NCBI RefSeq assembly: GCF_030816935.1
Contig: NZ_JAUSYO010000001.1
Coordinates: 2,728,001 to 2,792,000, forward strand
Reading direction: 5' to 3'
Source of the DNA: Arthrobacter sp. B3I9
Lineage (GTDB): Bacteria > Actinomycetota > Actinomycetes > Actinomycetales > Micrococcaceae
Length of the DNA: 64,000 bases
Shown here one piece after another: positions 21,301 to 29,646 of the stretch (its first letter is position 1; each line of letters begins with the position of its first letter). Below the pieces are notes generated by a model, which did no database searches, had not been told where the DNA came from, and saw only the letters and a program-made list of their open reading frames with translations. Both the position numbers and the translations under genes were made by a program.

Positions 21301-24013
21301 ACTCTCACCCCCCGGCGGAACCATCGCCACCGACGTCCTCTACAACTCCAACGGCGAACGCCGCCTGGTCCGCAACGACTACTACCTCACCGAGTCCCCC
21401 AGCGGCACGCTGAGGATCCCCGCCGTGGCCGTCCCCTCTTCCACCGAATACACCTACGACGGCGCCGGGCGGGTCACCAAGACCAGGGCCCTGGCCAACG
21501 ACAACCAGGAACTCTGGTCAACGACCGCCAGCTACCCCACCTCGGACACAACAACCATCACCGGTCCGGCAGGCAAGCCCGCCACCACCGTCATCACCGA
21601 TGGCCAAGGCAACCCCAGCCTTCGCAAGATCTTCCGCGGCGCCGCGGCCAGCGGGGCAAGCGATGACACCACCTACACCCATGACGCCATGGGCCGCATG
21701 GTCGCTCTCAGCACCGCAGGGAGCACCTGGACCTGGGAATACGACCTCCTCGGACGCGAGAAGAAAACCGTCGACCCAGACACCGGGACCACGACCGCAG
21801 CCTACGACGCCTCCGGCCGGCTGGCCAGCACCACCGACGGTAAAGGCGTCAAACTGGACACCAGCTACGACGTCCTCGACCGGCCAACCCAGACCACCGC
21901 CACCACGGCCGGAGTCACCAAAACCCTGGAAACCCTCACCTACGACGTGGAGCGGAACGGCACGCTCAGCGAGGCCACCCGCTTCAACGGACCCAACTAC
22001 GACCAACCGGTCAAGACCACCCGGTCCGGGTTCAACAACGCCGGACAACCGGGCAGCACTTCCACGGTGCTGCCCGCCGGGATGGGCGCCCTCGCCGGGA
22101 CCTACACCACCGGGCTGACCTACAAGCAGAACGGACTTCCAGACGTCCTGAGCCTGCCGGGAATCAAGAACCTGCCGGCAGAAACCCTGTATTACGGGTA
22201 CGACAACTTCGACAACCCGATCTCGGTCGACAACGAAACCTGGGACATCTTCGCCGGAAACGCCCAATACGATGTCCTCGGCAACTTGGCATCGTTCGAT
22301 CAAAGCGATCCCAATTCCCTCGACCCCGCCCTGGAATCACCCGGCCTGCAGACCAACTACTTCCAATGGGATGCCACCACCGGTCGGCTGCTCAAGCAGA
22401 CGACCACGAACTGGGCCAAAAACGCCACCCGCACCGTAGCCGAAACCTCCTACGCGTACGACCCGGCCGGAAAGATCACGTCCAAGACGTCCCCTGAGGA
22501 AGTCGAATGCTACGCCTACGACTACGCAGAACGGCTGACCGGCGTCTGGACCCCCTCCAGTAAATCCTGCAACGGTGGTTTCTCCGCTACGTCCCTCGGC
22601 GGCCTGGCACCCTACGCCCAGCAGTACACGTACACCGCCTCAGGCGAACGCGCCCAAGTAAAGCGTTACAAAGCCACCGGTGCCCTACAGAGCACCGAGG
22701 ACTACACCTTCCCTGCGGCCGGGACCGCCGGCGCACACCGACCAACCAGCATCACCACCACTCCGGCAGGAGCCGCAGCAACAACTCACACCCTCACGTG
22801 GGACGGGGCCGGGCAGCTCACTGGCCGGGCAGGGCAAACACTCGCTTACACCGCCGACGGGAAAATCAGCACCAGCACCGCCACATCAACTCTCCCCTTG
22901 AACCCGAACCGCGCCACGACCGCGGGCGGAGCAACCGGGACAGGGACTCGCTACTACGACGCCGGCGGGAACCTCGTCGGTATCAACGACACCACCGGCG
23001 TGACTTCTCTTCTCGCTGACGCGACAGTGCACGTCAGCACGACCGGGAAAGCCACCGGCACACGCGACATCAGTTTCGCCGGGAAGACGGTCGCCCAACG
23101 CGTCACCACTGACACCGGCTCGAAAATCCGGTTCCTCACCCCCGACGCCGTCAACACCACCACCTCCATCACGCAAGCGACTCCCGGGGCGCCCGGAACG
23201 GCCACAACCAAGCGTTACTCGGACCCCTTCGGGCTCGAACGCAGCGCAACAGCCACCGCCACCACAGCAACCAACGCAGCCAACCCCACAGGGTTCTCCG
23301 CAACCAACGGCTACCTCTCCGAACTCAACGACGCAGCAACCGCCCTCACCCACCTCGGAGCCCGCGACTACGACCCCGTCCTCGGAATCTTCACAGCCCC
23401 CGACCCCATCTACAACTGGGACGCCGCCGGCGGACATTCCCCCTACACCTACTCAAACAACGACCCCATCAACCAATCCGACCCCAGCGGCCTCTGCCCG
23501 TGGTGCCTCGTCATAGCCATCCCAGGTGTCAAAGAGGCCCTAATTGCAGGGGCGGCGACAATCGGCACTTACGTTGCAGTGGAATGGGCCAAGACTCATC
23601 CCATTTCGATTCCGAGATTCGAATGGCCCGCTCCGGCCGCATCGACGCCCAGGGCAACAACCTGTAACTGGTGTACCGCCAGACCTACAACACCAGCACC
23701 GCCACCTTCACTGGCCAGGCCAAGTTACGCCGGCGCACCAAGTTATGCCGGTGCACCCAGTTACACAGCACCCGCTGCCTTGTCGGCCCGGCCCACTTAC
23801 GCGGCCGCCTACCCCACCTACTACCCATCAGGGTCAAACCAGCCTGGTAACCGCTACACACCCACGCCAAGCTCGGTAAGCCAAGCGGCAGCAGCAGCGG
23901 CAGCAGCAGCAGCCGCCGAAGCAGCACGACGAGCCGCCCTCGCAGCACAAGCAGCCGCCCAAGTAGCCCAAGCCCGCAGCAGCCAACCTGCGAATGAACA
24001 ACGAGAACACTAG
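18311..24013 (+). CDS. Secreted Rhs/YD-repeat toxin carrier
   Basis: A 1900-residue protein with a signal peptide (about 1-34), an N-terminal SpvB/TcdB-like region (SLSYDSSRVDGLTSATNSQA), many YD repeats (YDASGRPVASWD, YDLLGREKKTVDPDTGT) and the Rhs core signature near the end (LGARDYDPVLGIFTAPDP, ending NQSDPSG). Rhs shells enclose and deliver a variable C-terminal toxin. After the core come a hydrophobic segment, Pro/Ser/Tyr repeats (three PSYAGA-like units) and an Ala-rich helix. The frame then ends at 24013, and a GIY-YIG-like tip continues in the next frame from about 23994. Either the carrier has lost its toxin by frameshift, or the tip is now a separate coupled gene. Confidence 0.9.
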   Translation: MRTASALSRVLLVGTLSAALAVTGSGLAPQPATAASVTVNTAAFKSEVPTVAASSWAGTLVQAPALTTPAAPGSQMTVTGTKVSAPTLRSTALTAADPGAQNTTAIPGPGSGNWGASGQLGAFTWNYPLPSRKAPAGQTPSLSLSYDSSRVDGLTSATNSQASVVGDGWALAGAGYIRQSFTSCKDQGVSSSYDLCGNPTGQSLSISFGGRNTQLVKDTGSGAWKLQSDDNTRIEYVKTPGINGTFDGGYWKLTDNAGTQYFFGRNQLPGWAAGKPTTNSVSRVPVGAAKPDQPCAAATFKDSLCQQAWMWNLDHIVDLNGNTQAFYYDQETNWYASAAGTGTRLDYTRAARLSRIDYGMRTGAELAGNAPLRLSLSYADRCNGIDCSKGNDVPAQFICPQSGSCTILSPTFFTSQRLTKVTASTRLSSGVYQAADTWALGHTMPDPGDGTKPALWLGQVAHTGSNTATGTGAAITDPPTIFGGQTLQNRVWVTDGLAPLNRYRISTVKTPAGAVTSVVYNAAECSPTNLPGSPETNTKRCYPQWWAPMAPIAQAPRMDYFHIYPVARVSTNAGPGADASTDVESRYEYIGAPAWKYAGAKVATGSGGSQTTWSVAAGWQDVKTVVGAPDQPSTNAVTTSTYLRGLHGTPSNTSGGVRTSSVTLDGGKVVEDSPIHAGRLVQIQSFNGVGGPLLSSTINEPWVSNPTATNTAQGTQARFGGILSTTTREPSSLAGGWNTSTVTNIFDNYGRTKATSASTDSAKTTDDTCTVTVYADNTAANILTAPATTSTSSGLCTAQGTTAGNILTATRVFYADSTSATPGTTGYKAPVTTQATRSDDAISATGQTVNQWQEGPTRTFDALGRVSSSTDRTTGTDRKTTVAYSPATGPPTTITATNPKGWQATSTADAVRGAITTTKDAAGATTTTDYDASGRPVASWDPLRPKALNPDPSTSTEYNLSQTAPSWIRNNTRNSSNSNIATFQILDGMGRLRQTQRLSPPGGTIATDVLYNSNGERRLVRNDYYLTESPSGTLRIPAVAVPSSTEYTYDGAGRVTKTRALANDNQELWSTTASYPTSDTTTITGPAGKPATTVITDGQGNPSLRKIFRGAAASGASDDTTYTHDAMGRMVALSTAGSTWTWEYDLLGREKKTVDPDTGTTTAAYDASGRLASTTDGKGVKLDTSYDVLDRPTQTTATTAGVTKTLETLTYDVERNGTLSEATRFNGPNYDQPVKTTRSGFNNAGQPGSTSTVLPAGMGALAGTYTTGLTYKQNGLPDVLSLPGIKNLPAETLYYGYDNFDNPISVDNETWDIFAGNAQYDVLGNLASFDQSDPNSLDPALESPGLQTNYFQWDATTGRLLKQTTTNWAKNATRTVAETSYAYDPAGKITSKTSPEEVECYAYDYAERLTGVWTPSSKSCNGGFSATSLGGLAPYAQQYTYTASGERAQVKRYKATGALQSTEDYTFPAAGTAGAHRPTSITTTPAGAAATTHTLTWDGAGQLTGRAGQTLAYTADGKISTSTATSTLPLNPNRATTAGGATGTGTRYYDAGGNLVGINDTTGVTSLLADATVHVSTTGKATGTRDISFAGKTVAQRVTTDTGSKIRFLTPDAVNTTTSITQATPGAPGTATTKRYSDPFGLERSATATATTATNAANPTGFSATNGYLSELNDAATALTHLGARDYDPVLGIFTAPDPIYNWDAAGGHSPYTYSNNDPINQSDPSGLCPWCLVIAIPGVKEALIAGAATIGTYVAVEWAKTHPISIPRFEWPAPAASTPRATTCNWCTARPTTPAPPPSLARPSYAGAPSYAGAPSYTAPAALSARPTYAAAYPTYYPSGSNQPGNRYTPTPSSVSQAAAAAAAAAAAEAARRAALAAQAAAQVAQARSSQPANEQREH

Positions 24014-24362
24014 CGATAACCAGGCGGCAGCAGGCGCGGCAGGTGCCGTCGGAGGTGGCGGCGGAGCGGGAACTCCGGACCCCAAGGATGATGGCCCTCG
24101 CCACGGGAACTCGGCGGCCAGCTCCGCTCGTGCCTTTTTATATCGTCTCTCGACCGACTCCGGCGAGTATCTTAAGACGGGAATATCAAAGAACCCTTTG
24201 ACTCGCTACACCAGGAATTTCATGGAGGACAAAGTCATGGATATTATCCATAGTGGAACAAGGCGCGAGATACTCAACCTCGAACGATTCATCGTTGAGC
24301 GCGATCCTGGACCCTTGAACTTCGAACGTTGGGCAGGAAAGTTTCTGGATGATGTGCCGTGA
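23994..24362 (+). CDS. GIY-YIG-like Rhs C-terminal toxin tip, detached by frame
   Basis: This frame overlaps the Rhs gene end by 20 bases. After a Gly/Ala-rich linker it encodes a compact domain: ARAFLYRLSTDSGEYLKTGI, then RYTRNF, LNLERFIVERDPGPLN and ERWAGKF. The order of a Y-L strand, KTGI strand, Arg helix and Glu matches GIY-YIG nuclease folds found at Rhs tips. ATG 23994 lacks a ribosome site, which favours a one-base frameshift in what was one Rhs polypeptide; coupled re-initiation is the alternative. The product would be a DNA-damaging toxin. It is followed at once by a candidate immunity gene (GTGA overlap). Confidence 0.65.
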   Translation: MNNENTSDNQAAAGAAGAVGGGGGAGTPDPKDDGPRHGNSAASSARAFLYRLSTDSGEYLKTGISKNPLTRYTRNFMEDKVMDIIHSGTRREILNLERFIVERDPGPLNFERWAGKFLDDVP

Positions 24363-24781
24363 TTGAATCAACGCCCAGCCGGCCCAAAGCACTCTCCATC
24401 GGAGTCATTGTCGGAGGCTTAGGTGCCCAGAGTAAGGTCTGGCGGGAAGCGCTCACACGATTATCGAGGGATCTGTCAGACATCGTGGGCCAACTTGAGT
24501 CAGATTTCAGAATCAACGTCGAGTTCCAAATCCCTGGGGACATTATCAGTCCTGACTTCCAAGGAGTTCGCACGGGGGCGTTCCGCAAGGCCGACCGCCA
24601 CCTAAAGATTCAGGTAGCGGTACCGAATGACCCTCCGGCTGATCCGTATGCGTACGGGGTGCACGCCATCGGGGATGCCGTGGACGCAGCCGAAGCTTGG
24701 TCCGTGCGTCGGCGGATCGAATTCGACGCCGAGCCATTCCGGTCCGTACTCGCCTTATTAAACGAAAATCCTCCCCAGTAA
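24359..24781 (+). CDS. Candidate immunity protein for the Rhs tip
   Basis: GTG 24359 overlaps the toxin-tip stop (GTGA). The 140-residue protein (SIGVIVGGLGAQSKVWREAL, VEFQIPGDIISPDF, AEAWSVRRRIEF) has no signal peptide or membrane segment, as expected for a cytoplasmic immunity protein. I do not recognise its family; the call rests on position directly after an Rhs toxin tip. The intact frame suggests it is still kept. An IS21-type remnant begins 20 bases after its stop. Confidence 0.5.
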   Translation: MIESTPSRPKALSIGVIVGGLGAQSKVWREALTRLSRDLSDIVGQLESDFRINVEFQIPGDIISPDFQGVRTGAFRKADRHLKIQVAVPNDPPADPYAYGVHAIGDAVDAAEAWSVRRRIEFDAEPFRSVLALLNENPPQ

Positions 24782-24864
24782 TCACCTAGCACAGGCACCT
24801 GTGTCAGCGATGGTCGAAAAGTGAGCCGTTTTGCGGGTGCAAAAGTGAGCCACGTTGACGTTGG

Positions 24865-25652
24865 TTATTCTGCCGTATTTTCCGGTCTTGTCGAGGGTAG
24901 CGAGTCTGTCCCTGTGTGTTTGAGCCGGTCGCTCGAGCCCTTGAGGGTGACGACTTCGGCGTGGTGGACGATCCGGTCGATCACCGCGGAGGCCACGACC
25001 TGATCACCGAACACGTCTCCCCATCGGGCGAACGGCAAGTTCGAGGTCAGGATCAGGGAGGCGTGCTCGTAGCGTGAGGAGACGAGCTGGAAGAACAGGT
25101 TCGCGGCGTCCTGTTCGAACGGGATGTAGCCGACCTCGTCGACGATGATCAGCCCGTAGCGGCGCAGCCGGACCAGTTCCTGCGGCAGCCTCCCGCTCTG
25201 GTGAGCACCTTGGAGCCGGGCGACCCAGTCGATGGCAGTGGCGAACAGGACCCGGTGGCCCAGCTGGGCGGCGCGCAGCCCTAATCCGGTTGCGAGGTGG
25301 GTTTTCCCGGTCCCGGGCGGGCCGAGCAGGACGATGTTGGATGCCTCGGTGAGGAATGCGCCGGTGGCCAGATGCGCGATGGTGTCGCGTTTGAGACCGG
25401 GCTGATGATCGAAACTGAAGTCCTCAAGCGATTTGCGGGCCGGGAATCCGGCGGCGCGGCACGGGACTCGGCGCCGGAAGCCTCCCTGGCGGCGACTTCC
25501 CGGGAGAGGACCGCGGCGAGGTATTCCTCATGGGTCCAGCCGGCGCCGCGGGCCTGGTCCGCGAGCCGCGCGGCCGCTTCCCGGATCCTGGGCGCCTTCA
25601 TCGCGCGGTAGTAGTACTCGATCTGCCCCGCGGTTTCCTTGGCCCCGGGCAT
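24865..25652 (-). pseudogene. istB: IS21 helper ATPase IstB, frameshifted
   Basis: ATG 25652 overlaps the istA stop (ATGA), the usual IS21 layout. The N-terminal helical domain (QIEYYYRAMKAPRIREAAAR) is followed by a one-base shift at about 25450-25470. The other frame then holds the AAA+ ATPase: KSLEDFSFDHQPGLKRDTI, Walker A LLGPPGTGKTHLA, Walker B LIIVDEVGYIPF and sensor ILTSNLPFARWGDVFGD, ending at TAA 24865-24867. The intact protein would recruit the transposase to target DNA. Confidence 0.85.
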
Positions 25653-26045
25653 CAGGCGACCCGCCCGTCATCGAGCACGACACCGAAGGCCCGGTCGTAG
25701 TCCGCCAGATCCCGCAGCCCGGGAGTGTCCGTGGTCGGGGTCGTGTTCTGGAATGCCCTGCGTAGGGTCCGTGCGGCCTGCACGTGCTCCGGATCAGTGA
25801 GCGACTGACCGGCGCCCCAGCACCGGGGATGGGTTCCGATGCACTTTCCGTCCAGGCTGATGCTGACCGTGTCCAGATCGGCGGTGACCTCGACGAACCT
25901 GCCGATGGCCTGTGGATGGACGGAGTAGTCGTTGGAGCCCATCCGGACGTAGTAGTCCCGCGGAAGCCGGACCGGGGCGGTGAACCCCGTGACCGGGGCG
26001 ACCGGCGGCAACGCCAGCAGCGCCGCCTTGTCATGTTGTATCCGG
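25652..26045 (-). pseudogene. istA: IS21 transposase IstA, C-terminal fragment
   Basis: The C-terminal beta-barrel region typical of IstA is visible (QHDKAALLALPPVAPVTGF, LPRDYYVRMGSNDYSVHPQA, ending VVLDDGRVA). The integrase core with the DDE residues is absent upstream, where the sequence changes at about 26045. Confidence 0.8.
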
Positions 26046-26276
26046 AACCGCGAACCATGAATAAGTGTTGGCTACCCCCGACTACCCCGACTACCCCGAC
26101 AGAACCGAAACGAGGACTGCATAACCCAACTCCCAGCAGGCGGAAGGACCACTAGCTAGGGATTTCAACCCGCCACCCACACACCTGAATAGGCCACCGC
26201 GGCGGCCAGGCCACAGTCGCCACCCAGCCGTCAGAGCGACGCGACCAAGCTTTGTCAACACGTTAAACCAAAAACG
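26046..26276. other. IS21 junction and left arm of att copy B
   Basis: No gene seen. The 15-mer caagctttgtcaaca at 26246-26260 also occurs at 55949-55963 beside the real tRNA-Leu, so this is likely one arm of the attachment region. Confidence 0.45.
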
Positions 26277-26428
26277 CCCCTTCGACGAGGGGGTTTACTG
26301 CCCGAGGGGGACTCGAACTGCTTTCCCGGCCTTACAAACGCTGGAATGCCGCGAAAACACGCGGAATCCGAAGCAGTACGAAGGCGCTACAAGGTAGTCC
26401 GAGACGAAAGTGTGGACAATGTACACAC
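26277..26428 (-). repeat. tRNA-Leu 3'-end copy B with terminator-like hairpin
   Basis: On the minus strand the tRNA-like end (26299-26318, one base shorter than copies A and C) is followed by a hairpin (ccccct and aggggc arms, 26277-26293) and a T run, a normal tRNA terminator. On the other side the sequence matches the flank of copy C for about 130 bases (gcggaatccgaagc.gtacga). It includes the imperfect repeat gtgtggaca-a-tgtacacac at 26410-26428. It marks the border between two putative elements. Confidence 0.65.
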
Positions 26429-26547
26429 CCTTCTTGGGGGCCCGATTTCTCAAAACTTCGTCGACTTCTGGTTTCTGCCGCCGCTAGAGCCTTTCGTTCA
26501 TCCTCTCTAGGCGGGACAATTCCCGGGACAAGCGCAGGAGCAGCCGT

Positions 26548-26682
26548 ATGGGCTACACACATTACTTTCGCGGCCTTACCGCAACGCCTGTCGTCCTGGC
26601 CAACGCAAAGGAGATCATCGAAACATCTGCGGTAACCGTCTGCGGACCACTAGCCGAGGGCCTCCCCCTCCCTACTCAGTGA
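26548..26682 (+). pseudogene. Stub of a phage-type MGYTHY-family protein
   Basis: ATG 26548 has a good AGGAG site seven bases upstream. The 44 residues start MGYTHYFRGL and continue ANAKEIIETSAVTVCGPLAE, the start of a family common in actinophages and prophages (usually MGYTHYW...). It stops at 26682, about a third of the usual length. It supports a phage-like origin for the segment starting at att copy B. Confidence 0.5.
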
Positions 26683-27127
26683 GACTACTCAACCCAGCAG
26701 CTGGTTCCCTACCAGAACGACGCTCCAGCATAACGACAAAAGCGAAATCACGATGCAAAGGCCGTTGCACGAAGCACGACCACTCACAGTGACAGCAGCA
26801 TCAGACAGCTACGGCCCGGCAGCTTGACGGAATATCCGTTATCGGCTCTCTTAGGCGCTGCCGTTTTTGGCTCGGCGAAGTGCGCCGCTTAGACCAAGTG
26901 CACCTCCCCAGCCGCCACCGGCCCTCACTTTCCCCTGCGGGCGAGCATTCACTCGAGATTGTGATGGCTGCGGTTCAGTTTCGGTCTCCGCCCACGGGAA
27001 TGCTATTACGAGTTCAGGTTAGTAAACCTGAAGTCGTAACGGCTGCTCTGACTACTCTTGACCGCCCGTGATCGTCCGCCAGCAGGCCCTTCCCTCCCCA
27101 ATTTGGACCGCCGACATAAAGATTTCG
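26683..27127. other. Intergenic, no gene seen
   Basis: No coding region can be supported. Around 26830-26850 the sequence atccgttatcggc resembles the start of the dispersed repeat found at 28.8 and 50.5 kb, but the similarity stops after about 13 bases. Confidence 0.35.
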
Positions 27128-27715
27128 TCAGCGACGGATTGGCGACTCCAGCACCTCTTCGTACGCCCGACCAAGCCGGTGACGGAACTCGGCAGTCAGT
27201 TTAGAGTCGTCGTCTACCAGCTTTTTCAGATCCTCCAATGACACTCCTGAGTGGTCAGGGCCCGCGTTGGATTTCAATAGGTTTTCCGATGTCTGACGGA
27301 TGGCTGCGTAGTAGCGGACAGCGAGAAGATCCATCGCCGCGTGCCAATGCTCGCGAGGTGCAGCGCTCACCAAGAATGCCTCCAAGCGACCGTCCAAGAC
27401 GAAGCCCGTTGTTCGGGTCTTTCTGTACTGTTCGTGCAGAATGGGGGCCATCTCTTTCAAAGTCACCCCTTCTCCCAAGCGGTTATCCCTAACTCTGATG
27501 TAGTGCACGATGGCGAAGTGCAGCTCATTCGCGGTCAGGGTCATCTGGGACACAAGGTCATGTCGAATAGTGCCGTCGTCTTGCGCGCGCTGTTGCCGAC
27601 GTGCGATCCAGGCCAGCAAGTATCCGAATATCAAGGTCCCCAATACGGCAGCGGTCAAGGGCCCCACCACAGCAAGGAGCACCCTCTCCCATATGCTTAC
27701 GCTCTCCTGCTGCAT
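27128..27715 (-). CDS. Membrane-anchored protein of unknown function
   Basis: A 195-residue protein with one N-terminal membrane segment (LLAVVGPLTAAVLGTLIFGY, about residues 12-34) followed by a cytoplasmic, mostly helical domain of about 155 residues (HDLVSQMTLTANELHFAIVH, REHWHAAMDLLAVRYYAAIR). The pattern resembles small single-span proteins with a four-helix cytosolic part. I recognise no family. It lies 110 bases downstream of another membrane-protein gene in the same direction and may share its transcript. The codon use is native and the frame intact. Confidence 0.7.
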   Translation of the reverse strand: MQQESVSIWERVLLAVVGPLTAAVLGTLIFGYLLAWIARRQQRAQDDGTIRHDLVSQMTLTANELHFAIVHYIRVRDNRLGEGVTLKEMAPILHEQYRKTRTTGFVLDGRLEAFLVSAAPREHWHAAMDLLAVRYYAAIRQTSENLLKSNAGPDHSGVSLEDLKKLVDDDSKLTAEFRHRLGRAYEEVLESPIRR

Positions 27716-27825
27716 TCCTAGCCCCCTGCGGCACTCCTAGCTGTCGTCGGTCGTGCACTCACCCTAGGCTGACTCAACGAGACTCTCGACCTGAGGGTGC
27801 AGTTCATTTTCGATGCCTCCTTTTC

Positions 27826-28539
27826 CTAAGGGGCAGCCCCCGTGCTTGGTTCTGCTGGGGCGGCACCTCCCATCTTTCCACTTGCCCCGCCACCAGTCGT
27901 CTTTCCGGTTGCGGGACCATCAGCCGTGCGGGCTTTAACTACTTCCGCGCCCATCTTGGTCGCCCTGCCGCCGAAGTAGAAGCCAGCCACCGCTGAGAGC
28001 AGAGTGCCCACGAGCGTTGCCGTGTTCTTGGCTAAGTCAACGCTGTCGCGGTGCGCGGCGGCCAGTTTCACTGCAAACGTGCGGGCTGTAGGCTCTGCCT
28101 GTGGATTTTCCACGTTCAACTCAATGATCCGATCCTGTGGCAAAACTTTAAGTGCGTCAGCCGTTACCCCCCGAGAAATAAATCCATCGCCTTCGCCAGC
28201 GCGGATTTGGTTGAAAAAGAACACCGAGAAGACTGCAAACACAAGCAGCAGCAGCAGGGCGATCACCGCGCTCACGGAGCCGCCTGGCATCCCTAGAGCG
28301 CCCGGCCGATCCTCGGGATATTTCCTTCCGACAATAAAATTCGTCGTAAGTGCCACCGCCATGAGCATAGTTAGCAGGACTACTAGCCCAACGATAAGGA
28401 ACAGTGGCAGCAAGATTTCGGAGCTGGGCTGTGGCTGACCTTGTGAGGAATGGATCATCTGCCCAAGCATAAAAAGGATGTTGACTAGGGCGACCACGAC
28501 GAAAACTAAGAGAATTAACCCTACGTAACGGCGTCGCAT
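27826..28539 (-). CDS. Three-span membrane protein, unknown function
   Basis: A 237-residue protein from ATG 28539, with AAAGGCGG before it; an upstream in-frame extension to 28608 lacks a ribosome site. Three hydrophobic segments lie near the start (YVGLILLVFVVVALVNILFM; LPLFLIVGLVVLLTMLMAVA; SAVIALLLLLVFAVFSVFFF). A soluble stretch, a weaker segment (VGTLLSAVAGFYFGGRATK) and a Gly/Ala/Pro-rich tail follow. The last segment recalls membrane anchors common in effector-type proteins. Function unknown. It is probably cotranscribed with the gene at 27128. Confidence 0.7.
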   Translation of the reverse strand: MRRRYVGLILLVFVVVALVNILFMLGQMIHSSQGQPQPSSEILLPLFLIVGLVVLLTMLMAVALTTNFIVGRKYPEDRPGALGMPGGSVSAVIALLLLLVFAVFSVFFFNQIRAGEGDGFISRGVTADALKVLPQDRIIELNVENPQAEPTARTFAVKLAAAHRDSVDLAKNTATLVGTLLSAVAGFYFGGRATKMGAEVVKARTADGPATGKTTGGGASGKMGGAAPAEPSTGAAP

Positions 28540-28842
28540 AACTAGACCGCCTTTCCGTTCATGTCGTGACGGAGCTGTGGCTATTCCCGTACATTGAGAC
28601 GCGCCCAAGATCCTTGGTAGCCGGATGGTACCCCGAAGCCATCGTACTGACTAGGAGTTCGAGACAACTCTTCTCGCGTTCGAGCCACCTGCGCCTTATG
28701 CATAGCATTCGCCCGCTAGGCGTACTCTCCCGCAGGATAATTGAACCTGGCGATGGGCGTCTTGCCTCGCAGGTTGCCGTGCCGCCGACAGGTGTTGTAG
28801 AAGTTGCCATGACCGCGACCGGTTGGACTCGCCGAGCCTGAC

Positions 28843-29055
28843 GAAAGATCCATTATCGGCGATCAGCCATTGGTCTCAGAAGGGGCCGCCCGCCGCATCT
28901 TCGACGGCGCTCCGCTGTGAGGTGAGCTCGGGCATCAGGCATCAGGCATCGGGCATCGGGCATCGGCCCACTGTCATTGACCCGATGGGCAATTTGGCAA
29001 TTGAGGTGAATCTGGAAGGCTGACAATCCTGTAAACCACAGAGCTAGGCGCTCTG
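28843..29055. repeat. Dispersed repeat copy 1 with 7-base tandem repeats
   Basis: This stretch matches 50530-50719 over most of its length: ccattggtctcagaagg, cgccgcatcttcgacgg, caattgaggtgaat and ctgacaatcctgtaaacc are shared in order. Copy 1 also contains five 7-base units (ggcatca twice, ggcatcg three times) at about 28931-28965, fewer in copy 2. No gene is evident. It may be a transposon end or a MITE-like element. The preceding 28540-28842 holds no supportable gene. Confidence 0.65.
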
Positions 29056-29285
29056 CTCATCAGCGCCGAAGCGGCTTGTTTCGAAGGCTGTGTGCGCCAG
29101 GCAAAGGTGGGCGGCCATCAGTGCTTCTGCGGCTGAAGGGTTCCGGCTTGCAATGGCATTGGCCAGGTCTTGATGGAAGTGGACGCTGCGGTCGATGTCC
29201 GCGTCCGAATAGTAGAAGTACGTGCCCAAGGTCCATGAGGTGTCAGTGAGGCGACCTCGGGCTGGGCCCGGGCGATCCCGGGACC
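29044..29285 (-). pseudogene. C-terminal fragment of a GntR/FCD-type regulator
   Basis: The frame reads TDTSWTLGTYFYYSDADIDR then HFHQDLANAIASRNPSAAEA and MAAHLCLAHTAF, the typical last two helices of an FCD ligand-binding domain. The DNA-binding domain is absent; upstream the sequence switches to a hydrolase fragment. Its final codons and stop lie inside the dispersed repeat, suggesting that the repeat or a deletion cut the gene. Confidence 0.5.
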
Positions 29286-29334
29286 CGTCGCGTGTCCGGC
29301 CTCCGGCGTGAAGAAGTCGCGGCGCAGACCGCGA

Positions 29335-29646
29335 TCAGCCACGACTACTAAGGTCCAGGAGGTAAGAGACGGCGGATTGCAGATCGGCGAGCTTCTCCGC
29401 CGGTGCCTCAAGCTGGCGCGGACTTCCTTCGCTGGCACCGTAGTGGGCGTAGTCGAAGGACAGTGCGACGAAACCCTGCCCGGCGAACTTCTCGGCATAC
29501 GTGCCGGCCATCTGCTCCTTCACGGAGCTGAACGAGCCCTGAACGAGGACGGCCAGGTACTGGCCGTTCTGGTCAAAGTTCTCCGGGGTGTACAGGTCTC
29601 CCACGAGGGTCAGGCCGTCACGGTCAAATTTGATGGCGTGCTTCAA
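29335..29646 (-). pseudogene. N-terminal fragment of an alpha/beta hydrolase
   Basis: From TTG 29646 the frame encodes the first third of an alpha/beta hydrolase of the dienelactone-hydrolase-like group: KHAIKFDRDGLTLVGDLYTP, LAVLVQGSFSSVKEQMAGTY, FVALSFDYAHYGASEG, AEKLADLQSAVSYLLDL. It stops at 29335, before the nucleophile elbow and catalytic residues. The broken end meets the GntR fragment, so one deletion probably joined two neighbouring genes. Confidence 0.6.

Larger units (their letters stand above)
24802..26045 (-). mobile_element. IS21-family insertion sequence remnant
   Basis: The left limit is an IS21-like end starting tgtcagcga at 24802, with the subterminal repeat aaaagtgagcc at about 24817 and again near 24840. 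Inside are istB (frameshifted) and only the last part of istA, which ends abruptly at about 26045 where unrelated sequence begins. The other terminus and most of istA are gone, so the element cannot move. Confidence 0.8.

Noticed and set aside
28931..28965. CRISPR array at the short tandem repeats
   Set aside because: Units are only 7 bases and directly adjacent with no spacers.
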